A stretch of DNA of 64,000 nt from Comamonas sp. BIGb0152 (GTDB lineage: Bacteria; Pseudomonadota; Gammaproteobacteria; Burkholderiales; Burkholderiaceae_C). The notes below the pieces were generated by a model. That model did not search any database, was not told the DNA's origin, and worked only from the letters and a program-made list of their open reading frames with translations. The translations under genes were made by a program, and so were the position numbers. Where the stretch lies: NCBI RefSeq assembly GCF_024809975.1, contig NZ_JANUDY010000013.1, positions 48,891 through 112,890 on the forward strand. The letters run 5' to 3'. Numbering within the stretch: position 1 is the stretch's first letter; each line of letters starts with the position of its first letter. Positions 16,258 to 27,453 of the stretch are shown piece after piece.

Positions 16258-17805
16258 ATGGCACTGCATTCCAGAAGATGGCTGGTGCTGGCCATTGTGT
16301 CGATGGCGCTGCTGCTGATCGTCGTCGACATGACGGTGCTCTACACCGCCCTGCCCACCCTCACCCATGACCTGGCCGCCTCCAGCTCGATGAAGCTGTG
16401 GATCGTCAACGCCTATGCGCTGGTGGTGGCGGGCCTGCTGCTCAGCACCGGCGCGCTGGGCGACCGCCTGGGCTACCGCCGCATGTTCATGCTGGGCCTG
16501 GTGGTCTTTGGCGCTGCCTCGTTGGCCGCGGCCTATGCGCCCAATGCCGGGCTGCTGATTGCCGCGCGTGCCGTGCTGGGCGTGGGGGCGGCGATCATGA
16601 TGCCCGCCACCTTGGCCATCATCCGCATGAGCTTTCCCGACCAGCGCGAGCGCTCGGTGGCCATTGGTATCTGGGCCTCGGTCGCCTCGGGTGGCGCGGC
16701 ACTGGGCCCGGTGGTAGGCGGCGTGCTGCTGGAGTATTTCTGGTGGGGCTCCGTCTTCCTGGTCAATGTGCCCATCGTGGCCTTGGCCTTGGTGCTCACC
16801 ATCTGGCTGATTCCGGCAGACCGCATCAAAAAAGGCGCCAGCCTGCCCGGTTGGGACTACACCAGCTCGCTGCAGGCCATGGTCGCTATGGTCAGCCTGG
16901 TGCTGGCCATCAAGGAGCTGGCCAAACCCGCGCCGTCGCTGGCCTTTGCCGTGCTGATGGGCGTGCTCAGCGCCGTGGTGCTGGGGGTCTTTATCCGCCG
17001 CCAGCTGCGCAGGCCCCAGCCGCTGGTGGAGCTGCGCCTGTTCCGCATCCCCACCTTCTCGGGCGGTGTGATTGCCGCCGTGGTCGCAGCCGTGGCCTTG
17101 GTCGGGGTGGAGCTGGTGTTCAGCCAGCGCCTGCAGCTGGTGGTGGGCCTGAGCCCGCTGCAAGCAGGGCTGGCGATCTTGCCCATCCCGGTGGCGGCCT
17201 TTGTCGCCGGCCCGATTGCCGGCTGGGCGCTGTCGCGCATCGGCACGCACCGGCTGATTCTGGGCGGCCTTGTGGTCACCGCCCTGGCGCTGTGTGCATT
17301 GGCGATGAGCCTCAACACCGATGCCCATGGCCTGCAGAAAATCGCCGTGCTGGCCGTCCTGGGCCTGGGCGTGGGCGCCACCATCACCGCCGCATCCAAT
17401 GCGGTGATGAACAGCGCGCCGCCCGAGCATGCAGGCATGGCCGCCTCCATCGAAGAGGTGTCCTACGAGTTTGGGGGCGTGCTGGGTGTCGCGCTGCTGG
17501 GCAGTGTGCTGTCCTGGCGCTATACCAGCAGCCTGGTGCTGCCGCCCAGCCTGCAGGCGGCCGCTGGCGCCAGCGATGGCATTGATGCGGCCCTGCTGGC
17601 AGCCGAAACACTGCCGCCGCAAGCGGCTGCGCAACTGCTCGGCCTGGCCCATGGCGCCTTTGACCAGGCCTTTATGGCGGTAATGGCCACCGCCGTGGTG
17701 CTGGTGCTGGCCTCAGCGCTAGCGGTGGTGCTGCTGCGCAGCTGGAGCCAGCGCAAGCCGGCAGGGGTGCATGGCAGCAGCGCGGTGGCCAGCGAAGGGC
17801 ATTGA
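16258..17805 (+). CDS. DHA2-family (14-TMS) MFS efflux transporter, SmvA-like
   Basis: A 515-residue inner-membrane drug:H+ antiporter. Fourteen hydrophobic segments can be counted. Motif D1-like VVDMTVLYTALPTL in TMS1 and motif A GDRLGYRRMFMLG after TMS2 are typical of the QacA/SmvA group, which export cationic biocides and methyl viologen. The C-terminal part has AASIEEVSYEFGGVLGVALLG. Regulation by the divergent LysR protein is likely. The gene converges on the monooxygenase at 17807 with a single base between the stops. Confidence 0.92.
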   Translation: MALHSRRWLVLAIVSMALLLIVVDMTVLYTALPTLTHDLAASSSMKLWIVNAYALVVAGLLLSTGALGDRLGYRRMFMLGLVVFGAASLAAAYAPNAGLLIAARAVLGVGAAIMMPATLAIIRMSFPDQRERSVAIGIWASVASGGAALGPVVGGVLLEYFWWGSVFLVNVPIVALALVLTIWLIPADRIKKGASLPGWDYTSSLQAMVAMVSLVLAIKELAKPAPSLAFAVLMGVLSAVVLGVFIRRQLRRPQPLVELRLFRIPTFSGGVIAAVVAAVALVGVELVFSQRLQLVVGLSPLQAGLAILPIPVAAFVAGPIAGWALSRIGTHRLILGGLVVTALALCALAMSLNTDAHGLQKIAVLAVLGLGVGATITAASNAVMNSAPPEHAGMAASIEEVSYEFGGVLGVALLGSVLSWRYTSSLVLPPSLQAAAGASDGIDAALLAAETLPPQAAAQLLGLAHGAFDQAFMAVMATAVVLVLASALAVVLLRSWSQRKPAGVHGSSAVASEGH

Positions 17806-17806
17806 T

Positions 17807-19039
17807 TTAGAAAAAGTCCTTGTCCGGCAGCGGCTCAGCATGCACTGCCAGCCGGCCCAGCGCCAAAGCCTTGTACAGCGCTGGGTTGTGCGAAGCCACG
17901 GTGCGGGCATTGCGCCAGTGGCGGTCCAGGTTTTGCGTGCGCAAGGTGGACGAGGCGCCACCCAGGTCAAACACCGCCGTGCCGGCCTGAAGCACCAGGC
18001 CATCGACGATGAACTTGGCCTTGGCGGCCAGCACCGCCGCATGGTGGGCGGCGCCCTTCAGGGCGCGGTCGCCCTCCGCCGTGGCCAGCGACGCATCCTG
18101 CGCATGGCTGGCAGCGGCCACCACCGCTTCTGCAGCAAACAGCTGGGCAGACAGATCACCGACGATTTTGAGCAACAACGGGTCTTCGGCCGGCGTATCG
18201 GCCGCCGCAAAGAAAAAGCCCTTGCGCGATCGCTTGTGCAGCATCGCAGCAGCATCGCGAACAATGGCCCGCAAGATGCCGGTGTTCACCGCCGTCAAGA
18301 ACAGCTGGGGCAAGGTGCTCTTGTAAGGCCGGCTGTAGCCAGTGCCTGCGCTGTCCACGATGATCTCCTCGGGCTCCACCCGCACGTTCTCGAACAAGGT
18401 GGTGCCGCTGCCCGTCATGCGCTGGCCCATGGCATCCCAGTCATCGACCAGGTTCACACCTTCGCGCCGGGTGGGGATGATGGCGGTGACATCGCGCTCC
18501 TGCGCATCGCGCGCCCGCACGATGACGAAATCCGCATACAGGCTGCCGGTGCTGTAGAACTTGGCGCCCGTCATGCGGAAATGCGCGCCGTCGGGCACCA
18601 GGCGCGTGAAGGTCTTCTCCCCGCTTCGGGCCTGCGCCAGCTCGGTATTGGCCAGGCCAAAAATCGCCCCCTGTGCGACCTGCTCGCGCCAAAAATGCGC
18701 CTGCGCACTGACCGGGTTGCGCGCAAAGCGCTCCACAAACACAAAGTGGTTGCGCAAGATATGCGCAACGTTGGAATCGGCGGCGGCCAGCGCAATCACC
18801 TGCTCCATCAGCCCCGCAATGCTGGCCCCTGTGCCGCCCTCTGCCACTGGCAAGCGGTAGGCGCCAAACCGCTGGTCCTTCAGGGCCTGGATCTGTGCAA
18901 ACGGCAGAATGCGCTTTTCCTCGCGCTCGGCTGAGCCAGCGGCGATCTCGTCAAACAGCGCTTGCCAGTCGCTGCTGGCGGTTTCACTGGTTGCGGTCTG
19001 CGCAGCAGGGGTCAGGGTCTGGGGGTAGTCGATTTTCAT
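17807..19039 (-). CDS. Acyl-CoA dehydrogenase-fold flavin monooxygenase (SfnB/DszC-like)
   Basis: A 410-residue protein with the acyl-CoA dehydrogenase fold (N-terminal helices, middle beta domain with GAKFYSTGSLYADFVIVRAR, C-terminal four-helix bundle). Sequence style matches the SfnB/DszC/dibenzothiophene-monooxygenase group that uses FMNH2 and oxygen on sulfur or nitrogen compounds in place of dehydrogenation. It is the last gene of the rhodanese-ABC-LLM operon, 54 bases after the LLM gene, which supports a part in organosulfur use. The substrate is unknown. Confidence 0.85.
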   Translation of the reverse strand: MKIDYPQTLTPAAQTATSETASSDWQALFDEIAAGSAEREEKRILPFAQIQALKDQRFGAYRLPVAEGGTGASIAGLMEQVIALAAADSNVAHILRNHFVFVERFARNPVSAQAHFWREQVAQGAIFGLANTELAQARSGEKTFTRLVPDGAHFRMTGAKFYSTGSLYADFVIVRARDAQERDVTAIIPTRREGVNLVDDWDAMGQRMTGSGTTLFENVRVEPEEIIVDSAGTGYSRPYKSTLPQLFLTAVNTGILRAIVRDAAAMLHKRSRKGFFFAAADTPAEDPLLLKIVGDLSAQLFAAEAVVAAASHAQDASLATAEGDRALKGAAHHAAVLAAKAKFIVDGLVLQAGTAVFDLGGASSTLRTQNLDRHWRNARTVASHNPALYKALALGRLAVHAEPLPDKDFF

Positions 19040-19093
19040 AAACGGTTCTGCAAAAGCGCGGGCCGGGCCCGGTGGGTATGTTGTAAGAAGGGC

Positions 19094-20398
19094 TCAGGCC
19101 ACAGCCAGGCCCAAATTGCCGCGCAAGGTGCTGGCGGTATAGGTTTCGCGGTAGACCCCTGCCTTGCGCAGCAGCGGCACCACCTGGTCGACAAAGTCCT
19201 CCAGGCCCGAGGGCAGCACGTCGTGCATCAGATTGAAGCCATCGATGGCGCCACTGCGGAACCAGGTCAGCATGTAGTCGGCCACCTGCTCGGGCGTGCC
19301 AACGATGGTGTTGTGGTTGCTGCCGCCGCCGTTTTGCGCGCGGATCAGCTCGCGCACCGTCCAGCCATGGCTGCGCGCCTTGTCCACCACGTTCTTGGCA
19401 AAGGTGGTCATGCCGTTGTCCGGCAGTTGCAGGTCAGCGGGCAGCGGCCGGTCCAGGTCGGCATGGCCAAAGCGGGTCTGCAGCAGGTCCGACAGGTAGT
19501 TCAGCCCTTGTTCAATCGGCACCAGATCGGCCAGCGTTTTGGCGCGCTGCTGGGCAGCCTGCTCGGTGTCGCCCAGCACGGTCACTAGGCCGGGGAACAC
19601 CTTGACGGCGTTGGGCGCACGCCCTAGCGCATGAAGCCTGGCATCCAGGGCCTGGCGATAGCTTTGCGCCTGCTCCAGAGACGGCGCCAAGGTAAACACC
19701 GCATCGGCATGCAGGGCGGCCAGGTCCAGGCCCGCGTCCGAGCCACCGGCCTGCACCACCAAGGGCCGGCCTTGCGGGCTGGGCGGCACATTGATGGGGC
19801 CCTCGACCGAAAAGAACTCGCCCTGGTGCGCAATGGGCCGGATTTGCGCCGGGTCAAAGTACTGGCCGGTGGCGCGGTCTGCCACAATGCCGCCCGGCCC
19901 CCAGCTGGCCCACAAATCCTTGAGCACCTGGCTGAACTCCGCCGCGCGCCGGTAGCGCTCGGCATGCGCCAGCGGCGCGCTGCGGCCAAAGTTGCGCGCG
20001 GCCTCCACATCGGCCGAGGTGACGATGTTCACCCCCGAGCGCCCGCCACTGACCAGATCGAGCGACGCAAAGCGCCGCGCGATATTGAAAGGCTCGTTGT
20101 ACGACGAGGACACGGTGGCCAGCAGCCCGATATGCCGGGTCTGCGCGGCGATCAAGGTCAACAGAATGCTGGGCTCGATCGCCGGGAACGGGCGGTGCAA
20201 GCTGTTGCCGGGAAAGGCTGCGCGGTCCGAGAAAAACACCGCGTCAAAGCCGCCCCGCTCTGCGGTCTGGGCCAGGCGGACAAAGTAGTCGGGCGTCACC
20301 GGCCACAGCGGGTCGTTCTGCGGCCACAGCCAGGCGGCCGCATGGGCCCCTGCGCCGTAGATATTGAGGTTGAGGTGGAGTTGGGTGGGCTGGCTCAT
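19094..20398 (-). CDS. LLM-class flavin-dependent monooxygenase (NtaA/SnaA/DszA group)
   Basis: A 434-residue TIM-barrel flavin monooxygenase. Signatures: opening LHLNLNIYGAGAHAAAWLWP, WPVTPDYFVRLAQTAERGGFDAVFFSD, LLATVSSSYNEPFNIARRFA, SGGRSGVNIVTS, and PPSPQGRPLVVQAGGSDAG. The group (NtaA, SnaA, SoxA, DszA, SfnG) needs reduced flavin from a separate reductase, and none is seen next to it here. It probably acts with the DszC/SfnB-like enzyme encoded downstream on a compound imported by the adjacent ABC system. Confidence 0.9.
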   Translation of the reverse strand: MSQPTQLHLNLNIYGAGAHAAAWLWPQNDPLWPVTPDYFVRLAQTAERGGFDAVFFSDRAAFPGNSLHRPFPAIEPSILLTLIAAQTRHIGLLATVSSSYNEPFNIARRFASLDLVSGGRSGVNIVTSADVEAARNFGRSAPLAHAERYRRAAEFSQVLKDLWASWGPGGIVADRATGQYFDPAQIRPIAHQGEFFSVEGPINVPPSPQGRPLVVQAGGSDAGLDLAALHADAVFTLAPSLEQAQSYRQALDARLHALGRAPNAVKVFPGLVTVLGDTEQAAQQRAKTLADLVPIEQGLNYLSDLLQTRFGHADLDRPLPADLQLPDNGMTTFAKNVVDKARSHGWTVRELIRAQNGGGSNHNTIVGTPEQVADYMLTWFRSGAIDGFNLMHDVLPSGLEDFVDQVVPLLRKAGVYRETYTASTLRGNLGLAVA

Positions 20399-20460
20399 CG
20401 TGTTCTACGCACTGGCAATAGGCGATCAAAAAAGGGAATCCAGGCAAGCGCAAAGCGGCA

Positions 20461-22214
<1,754 letters not shown>

Positions 22215-22218
<4 letters not shown>

Positions 22219-23132
22219 GGCAGGCGTGGGTCCAGGTAGTCTCTGAGCCAATCGCCCAGCAAGATGATGCTAAAAACCGTGGCTGTCAGCGCTACGCCAG
22301 GGAAGGTACTGATCCACCAGCTGGTCGCAAGCTGCTGGCGCCCATCGGCCAGCATCTGGCCCCAGGAGATGTCGGGCGGCTGGATGCCAAAGCCCAAAAA
22401 GCTCAAGGACGATTCCGTCAGGATGACGGTGCCAATGTTCAAGGTAGCGACCACCACCAGGGCCGGCAGGATATTGGGCAGGATGTGGCGCAGCAGCAGG
22501 CGCGAGGTGCGCACACGGCTTAGCCGCGCAGCGGCCACAAACTCCAGCTCCTTGACCCTCAGCACCTCGGCCCGCGCAATGCGGGTGTAGATCACCCAGT
22601 TGGTCAGCGCGATCACCACAATCAGCGGTGCCAGGCCAGCGCCGGCCACCAAGGCCACCACCAGCATGAACAGCATGGCCGGAATCGCCAAGATCGCATC
22701 GACCACGCGCATCAGCACCTGGTCCAGCCAGCCGCCGCGCAGCCCCGCCAGCACGCCGATGGCCACGCCAATGGCGCCCGAGAGCGCGACGGCCGCCAGC
22801 CCCACCGTCACCGAGCTGCGCGCGCCATAGATGATGCGCGCCAGCATGTCGCGGCCCTGGCCGTCGGTACCCAGCGGGTAGGCCCACTGGCCCTTGCCCA
22901 GCCAAACGGGGGGCAGGTAGCGCAGCGACAGATTGCGCTTGACCGGGTCGGCCAGCGGCAGCAAGTCGGCGCCCAACGTGGTCAGCAAGATCAGCAGCAG
23001 CAAGAGGGCACCAAAGCGACCACTGCGGCTGCGCCACAAGGCGCGCGCAAAGCGCTGCAGGCTGGATGGCTGCGCCGCCACTGGCGCCCCGCCCTGCACC
23101 GCCCCGCCGGTGTTCAGAACCACGCCGCTCAT
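22215..23132 (-). CDS. ABC transporter permease, DppC type
   Basis: A 305-residue inner-membrane permease with an N-terminal OppC-type leader segment (residues 1-50) and the binding-protein-dependent transport domain. The EAA loop is VIYTRIARAEVLRVKELEFV then AAARLSR. Six membrane segments are expected. Both ends overlap neighbours by four bases (ATGA with the ATPase and with the upstream permease). Confidence 0.95.
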
Positions 23133-24046
23133 AGCTTCATCCTCGGGTCAATCAACCGGTAGGCCACATCAGTGGCAAAGTTCAGCAGCAAGGTCATCAC
23201 GGTGATCACCAGCACACTGATCTGGATGACGGCCATGTCCTTGGTGTTGATCGCCTGCACGATGAGCTGGCCCAGACCCGGCCAGGCGAATATGGTCTCG
23301 GTCACCAGCGCCCCGCCCAGCAGCGCCACCACATGCAGCGAGGTCATCGTCACCGTCGGGATCGCGGCATTGCGCAGCGCATGTTTACCAATCACCAGCC
23401 AGTCGGGAATGCCTTTGGCATAGGCGGTGCGGATGTAGTCCTGGCTCAAGGTTTCGAGCATGCTGGCGCGTACCAGCTTGGCCAGGTCACCGGCAAAGGC
23501 CGTGCCCAAGGTCAGTGCCGGCATCACCAGGTGCGCCCAGGTGCCGCTGCCCGATACCGGCAACCAGCGCAGGCTGACGCCAAATACCAGGATCAGCATG
23601 ATGGCCACCCAGAAATTGGGCATGGCCTTGCCCAGCACCGCCACGCCGGAGACGGCATGGTCCACCCAGCTGCCGCGCCGCAAGGCAGCGGCCATGCCGG
23701 CGGGGATCGCAATCACCAGGGCTACCAGCATCGACGCCGCCGTCAGCAGCAAGGTGGCGGGCAGGCGTTCGAGCACAATCGGCAGCGCCGAGCTGCCATA
23801 GCGGTACGAGGTGCCAAAATCGCCCTGCAGCAGGTTGCGCATGTAGTTGAGGTACTGCAGGTGCACCGGCTGGTCCAGCCCCCAGGCAGCCACCATGGCC
23901 AGGCGGTCGGCCTCCGATGCTTGGTCCGGGATCATCATCACGGTCGGGTCACCGGCCAGGAAGACCAGCGCAAACACGATCAAGGTGACCGTGAACAGCA
24001 CCGGCACCGCCTGAAGCAGCAGCCGCCACAAGGCCGAGAAGATCAT
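23129..24046 (-). CDS. ABC transporter permease, DppB type
   Basis: A 305-residue permease of the dipeptide/oligopeptide/nickel family: N-terminal membrane anchor, a periplasmic stretch with VFLAGDPTVMMIPDQAS and LGLDQ-like AWGLDQPVHLQYLNYMRNLL, and an EAA loop RASMLETLSQDYIRTAYAKG. It overlaps the binding-protein stop and the next permease start by four bases each, so the complex is made from one transcript. Confidence 0.95.
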   Translation of the reverse strand: MIFSALWRLLLQAVPVLFTVTLIVFALVFLAGDPTVMMIPDQASEADRLAMVAAWGLDQPVHLQYLNYMRNLLQGDFGTSYRYGSSALPIVLERLPATLLLTAASMLVALVIAIPAGMAAALRRGSWVDHAVSGVAVLGKAMPNFWVAIMLILVFGVSLRWLPVSGSGTWAHLVMPALTLGTAFAGDLAKLVRASMLETLSQDYIRTAYAKGIPDWLVIGKHALRNAAIPTVTMTSLHVVALLGGALVTETIFAWPGLGQLIVQAINTKDMAVIQISVLVITVMTLLLNFATDVAYRLIDPRMKL

Positions 24047-25581
24047 GCGCGCCGCACTTGCTCTGCCGGGATCATCTCGTCAAAGCGGCCGGCAAACTGC
24101 ACCCGCTTGTTGACGCTGTAGATGGCCTTGGGGTACAGCACGCCGATACGGGCGCGGTCCTGGGTGATGATCTCCTGCGCGCGCCAGATGATGGCCTGGC
24201 GCTCCTTCTCGCCCGTGGTGCCGGGCAGCTCGGTCGCCAGGCGCTCGAACTCGGCATTCTTCCAGTGCGGGTTGAAGCGCTTGAGCGAGCCCATGTTCAG
24301 GATGAAGGAGGCATCGGTATACGAGCCCATGCCCCAAAAGTAGATCTCACCATGCGAATCACTGCCCACGCGTGCGTTGTAGATGCTCCACTCCTGCACC
24401 TCAAGCTGCGCATTCAGGCCCACATCCTGCAGGTAGCCGACGATGGCCTCGGAGACCTCGCGGTCCTTGATATAGCGGCCGCTGGGCGAGCCAAAGCGGA
24501 CCTTCGCCCCCTTGGCGCCCGCCGCCTGGATCAGCTGGCGGGCCTTGTCGGGGTTGAAGGAATTGGCCGCCGTCAGGCGCGTATTGGCGTTGGGAATCTC
24601 GGGCGGAAACAGGCCGCGCGTGGCGGTGGCATAGCCATCGGCCACCACCTCGGCCAGCTCCTGGCGGTTGATGGCCAGGTCAATCGCCTCGCGCACCCGC
24701 GCATCGTGGGTGACCACACCCGGCTCTGTGCGCAGATGCAAGCCAAAATTGCGCGCAATATTGAAGGCGACGATGCCGGTGTCGGCATTGGACTTGAGGC
24801 GGCCGATGTCTTCGGGCGGAATGTTCACCGCCAGGTCCACGCCGCCGGACAAGGCCTCGGCCACGCGCGTTGCCGTCTCGGGAATCGCGCGGATCACCAC
24901 CCGCTCCCAGTGCGGCGCCCCACCCCACCACTGCGGGTTGCGCGCCAGCACCAGGCGGTCGGCCTTTTTCCACTCGACAAACTTGTAAGGCCCCGTGCCG
25001 ATGGGCTTGGCAAAAAAGGCCTCTTCGCTACCTGCCGCCTTGAACGCATGCTGGGGCAGGATCGAGCCGCCATTGCCGACAAAGTTGTGCAGAAACAGCG
25101 GATCGGGCTTGCTGGTGACCAAGCGCACCCGGTGCGGACCCAGCACCTCGACCTTCTCGACCGAGCGGAACTTCTCCACCGCGCTCAGCAGCTTGGGGTT
25201 GCCCTTCATGCGCTCAACCGTGAACTTCACGTCCTCGGCGGTAAAGGGCTTGCCATCGTGCCACTGCACATCAGCGCGCAGCTCAAACACCCAGGTGCGC
25301 GGGTCTTCCTGCTTCCAGGACTGGGCCAGGCATGGCGTGAAGGCCATCTTGCCGTTCGGAAATTCCTTGTTAACCAGGTATTCGTAGAGATTGACCAGCG
25401 CCGACTGGGTGCTGTTGTTCTCGTGGTTGGCAGGGTCCAAGGACAAGATGTCGTTGCTCTGCGCAATCGTCAACGTGGTGGATCCCGCCGCAAAGGCGGC
25501 CCGCGGCAGCGCAAAGGGCAGCGCGGCCAGGCTGGCCGTGGCGGCGGCGTTTTTCAGAAAGATACGGCGGCTGGTAGACAT
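24043..25581 (-). CDS. Family 5 extracellular solute-binding protein (Tat signal)
   Basis: A 512-residue DppA/OppA-family binding protein. The signal peptide starts MSTSRRIFLKNAAATASLAA, a textbook twin-arginine motif (SRRIFLK), cleaved near AFA. The mature protein has DILSLDPANHENNSTQSALV, DVQWHDGKPFTAEDVKFTVE and FVEWKKADRLVLARNPQWWG. The ligand is not predictable from sequence; the operon (rhodanese, two monooxygenases) suggests a sulfur-containing compound such as a thiol peptide or sulfonate ester. ATG 25579-25581 is chosen since it starts the Tat signal. Confidence 0.93.
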   Translation of the reverse strand: MSTSRRIFLKNAAATASLAALPFALPRAAFAAGSTTLTIAQSNDILSLDPANHENNSTQSALVNLYEYLVNKEFPNGKMAFTPCLAQSWKQEDPRTWVFELRADVQWHDGKPFTAEDVKFTVERMKGNPKLLSAVEKFRSVEKVEVLGPHRVRLVTSKPDPLFLHNFVGNGGSILPQHAFKAAGSEEAFFAKPIGTGPYKFVEWKKADRLVLARNPQWWGGAPHWERVVIRAIPETATRVAEALSGGVDLAVNIPPEDIGRLKSNADTGIVAFNIARNFGLHLRTEPGVVTHDARVREAIDLAINRQELAEVVADGYATATRGLFPPEIPNANTRLTAANSFNPDKARQLIQAAGAKGAKVRFGSPSGRYIKDREVSEAIVGYLQDVGLNAQLEVQEWSIYNARVGSDSHGEIYFWGMGSYTDASFILNMGSLKRFNPHWKNAEFERLATELPGTTGEKERQAIIWRAQEIITQDRARIGVLYPKAIYSVNKRVQFAGRFDEMIPAEQVRRA

Positions 25582-25676
25582 GGGGGTGTTCGAATCAAAA
25601 AGAAAAAGGGGGAGAAGAGTCAAGCAGGAGGCGCATTGCGGGCCACGCTTGCCGCGGCCTCGGGCGCGGGGGCGGA

Positions 25677-27206
25677 TCAGCCCAAACAGAACAGCGCGCG
25701 TTCTTGCGCATCAATCTGGGCGAGCAGGCCGGTTTCCCATGCCAGGTAGGCACGCGCTGCCGCCTTGTTGCCGCTGTGGCGGTCATGCACAAAAAACAGA
25801 TAGTCGATGCGCTCGGCGTCGCTTGGCACATCGGGGCTGGCCAGCACTGGCAAGCCCGCGCGCTGCCACTGCTCGGGCCCGTCGCTCAGCAGATGCCATA
25901 CGCCGCCCACATCGCGGGCAGCGGCTGCTGCCAGCGCAGGCTCGGGCGTGATGAACACGGTTGCCCGGGTCCCATCGCCGCGCTGCAGCAGCGGCCGAAT
26001 GGACCAGCGCGCTCCGGCGATATGGCCAGCGCGGTAGCTGGCGCTGTCACGCAGATCGACCAGGTCATAGGCCGCCCGGTCCGCAGCCAGCGCCGCACTG
26101 CTGATGCGCGGCAAGGCCGCTTCGGCTGGTGGCGCTGCGGGAGTGGCGGGCAAGGCATCGGGCCTGGCCAGATAGGCCTTATGCCCCAGGCGCCGCAGCC
26201 AGACCGCCGTCATCGGCGCGCGCAGGCCATCGGTATCCACCAACACGATGCGCGCATGGCGCGTGCCCAGGTACTGGTCGGTGGCCTGCACCAGCTGGCC
26301 GCCGGGCGCGTGGGCGGCGCCCGCAATAGGCGCGGCGGCAAACTCTTCGGGCGAGCGCACATCCAGCAGATAGGTGGTTCTTTCGTGGTCGGCCAACCAG
26401 GCGGCCAAGGTGGCGGCATCCAGGTGTGCCGCGCCTTGCTGGGCGCTCAGTTGGGCCAGCCTCGCGGCCACTTCGGGGACGGGTGCGCGGCGGTGTTCGG
26501 GGTAGCTGCGGTTTTGGCCATGGTCCAGCGGCAGGTCGTTCAAATACCAGCCCTGGGTGCCGTTTTCCAGCGCGTAAATGGGGTTGGGCAAGCCCAGGTC
26601 GCGAAGGGTTTGCGCGCCCACAATGGAGCGCGTGCGGCCCGCGCAGTTGACGACCACCGTCGTGTCCGCATCGGCGATCAGATCGGCATGGCGCAAGGCC
26701 AGCTCGCCATTGGGGCAGCTGATGGCGCCGGGGATGCTCATCTTGTTGAACTCGGCCAGCGGCCGGCCATCGAGCACCACCAGCTTGCGGCCTGAGGCTT
26801 GCAGCTGCTGCAGTTGCTGCGCACTGATGTGTGGGGTACCCAATGCCGCTTCGGCCAGCTCACCAAAGGTTTTAGAAGGCAGGTTCACGCCTTTGAACAG
26901 CACCAGCCCTGCCCCCTGCCAGGCGGCAACGCCGCCTTCGGTGATGGACAGATCGCTGTAGCCCAGCGCCGCCAAGGCATGGGCTGCGCGCTCGGCAACG
27001 CCGTTGCCGCCATCGATCAAGAGGATCCGCGTGGATGGCCGTGGCACCAGCCTGGCAATGTCTGCCTCCAGTCGGCTGTAGGCCAGCGGAATCGCGAGAA
27101 AGGGGTGTCCCTCCCCAAATTCACCCGCTTCACGCACATCCAGAAATGCGAATTCCTTCCCATCAGCCAACAGTGCTTTGACGGACAGGGGATTGAGTAC
27201 TTGCAT
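25677..27206 (-). CDS. Four-domain rhodanese-like protein
   Basis: A 509-residue cytoplasmic protein with four rhodanese domains (about residues 1-105, 125-235, 265-365 and 385-490). Only the second keeps the active-site Cys (VVVNCAGRTRSIVG); the matching positions read LLIDGGNGVAERA in domain 1, VLVDTDGLRAPM in domain 3 and VFITPEPALAAAA in domain 4. A role in sulfane-sulfur transfer or detoxification fits. It is the first gene of the operon with the ABC importer and the two monooxygenases. Start candidates are ATG 27204-27206, 27213-27215 and 27216-27218; the GAGAG just upstream favours the last two slightly, conservation the first. Confidence 0.88.
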   Translation of the reverse strand: MQVLNPLSVKALLADGKEFAFLDVREAGEFGEGHPFLAIPLAYSRLEADIARLVPRPSTRILLIDGGNGVAERAAHALAALGYSDLSITEGGVAAWQGAGLVLFKGVNLPSKTFGELAEAALGTPHISAQQLQQLQASGRKLVVLDGRPLAEFNKMSIPGAISCPNGELALRHADLIADADTTVVVNCAGRTRSIVGAQTLRDLGLPNPIYALENGTQGWYLNDLPLDHGQNRSYPEHRRAPVPEVAARLAQLSAQQGAAHLDAATLAAWLADHERTTYLLDVRSPEEFAAAPIAGAAHAPGGQLVQATDQYLGTRHARIVLVDTDGLRAPMTAVWLRRLGHKAYLARPDALPATPAAPPAEAALPRISSAALAADRAAYDLVDLRDSASYRAGHIAGARWSIRPLLQRGDGTRATVFITPEPALAAAAARDVGGVWHLLSDGPEQWQRAGLPVLASPDVPSDAERIDYLFFVHDRHSGNKAAARAYLAWETGLLAQIDAQERALFCLG

Positions 27207-27231
27207 AAAAACCATCATCTCTCGGACACAG

Positions 27232-27255
27232 CCCCATCCTCGATGGAGCATGGGG
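27232..27255. promoter_or_regulatory. Inverted repeat in leader of the rhodanese operon
   Basis: CCCCAT (27232-27237) pairs with ATGGGG (27250-27255) with an inner CCTCGATGGAGC that can pair partly. It lies 14-50 bases before the rhodanese start, within the 207-bp divergent gap to eptA (27252-27453 otherwise shows only an AT-rich TTAAATCTACTTAACATATT stretch that may hold promoters). It may be an operator or a leader hairpin. Confidence 0.3.
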
Positions 27256-27453
27256 GAGAGCTGCGATTGTGCGCAAGGGCCAAGGCAGGGAAAACGAATT
27301 AAATCTACTTAACATATTTGCTGGGCAACTATGCAGGCCCGCTGCCCGCTGCTGCGCCAGCCTCGCCGCAGCGCCTGCTTGCCCAGCGGTTAACAACTTC
27401 TTGACGCTGGTTTTTTGATACTGCACGCCACTTTCATTCCTTGGGAATTGCGC

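Noticed and set aside
15826..17652. 608-codon minus-strand open frame over the efflux gene
   Set aside because: Antisense to the acetyltransferase and the 14-segment MFS gene; extreme His/Gln/Gly composition.
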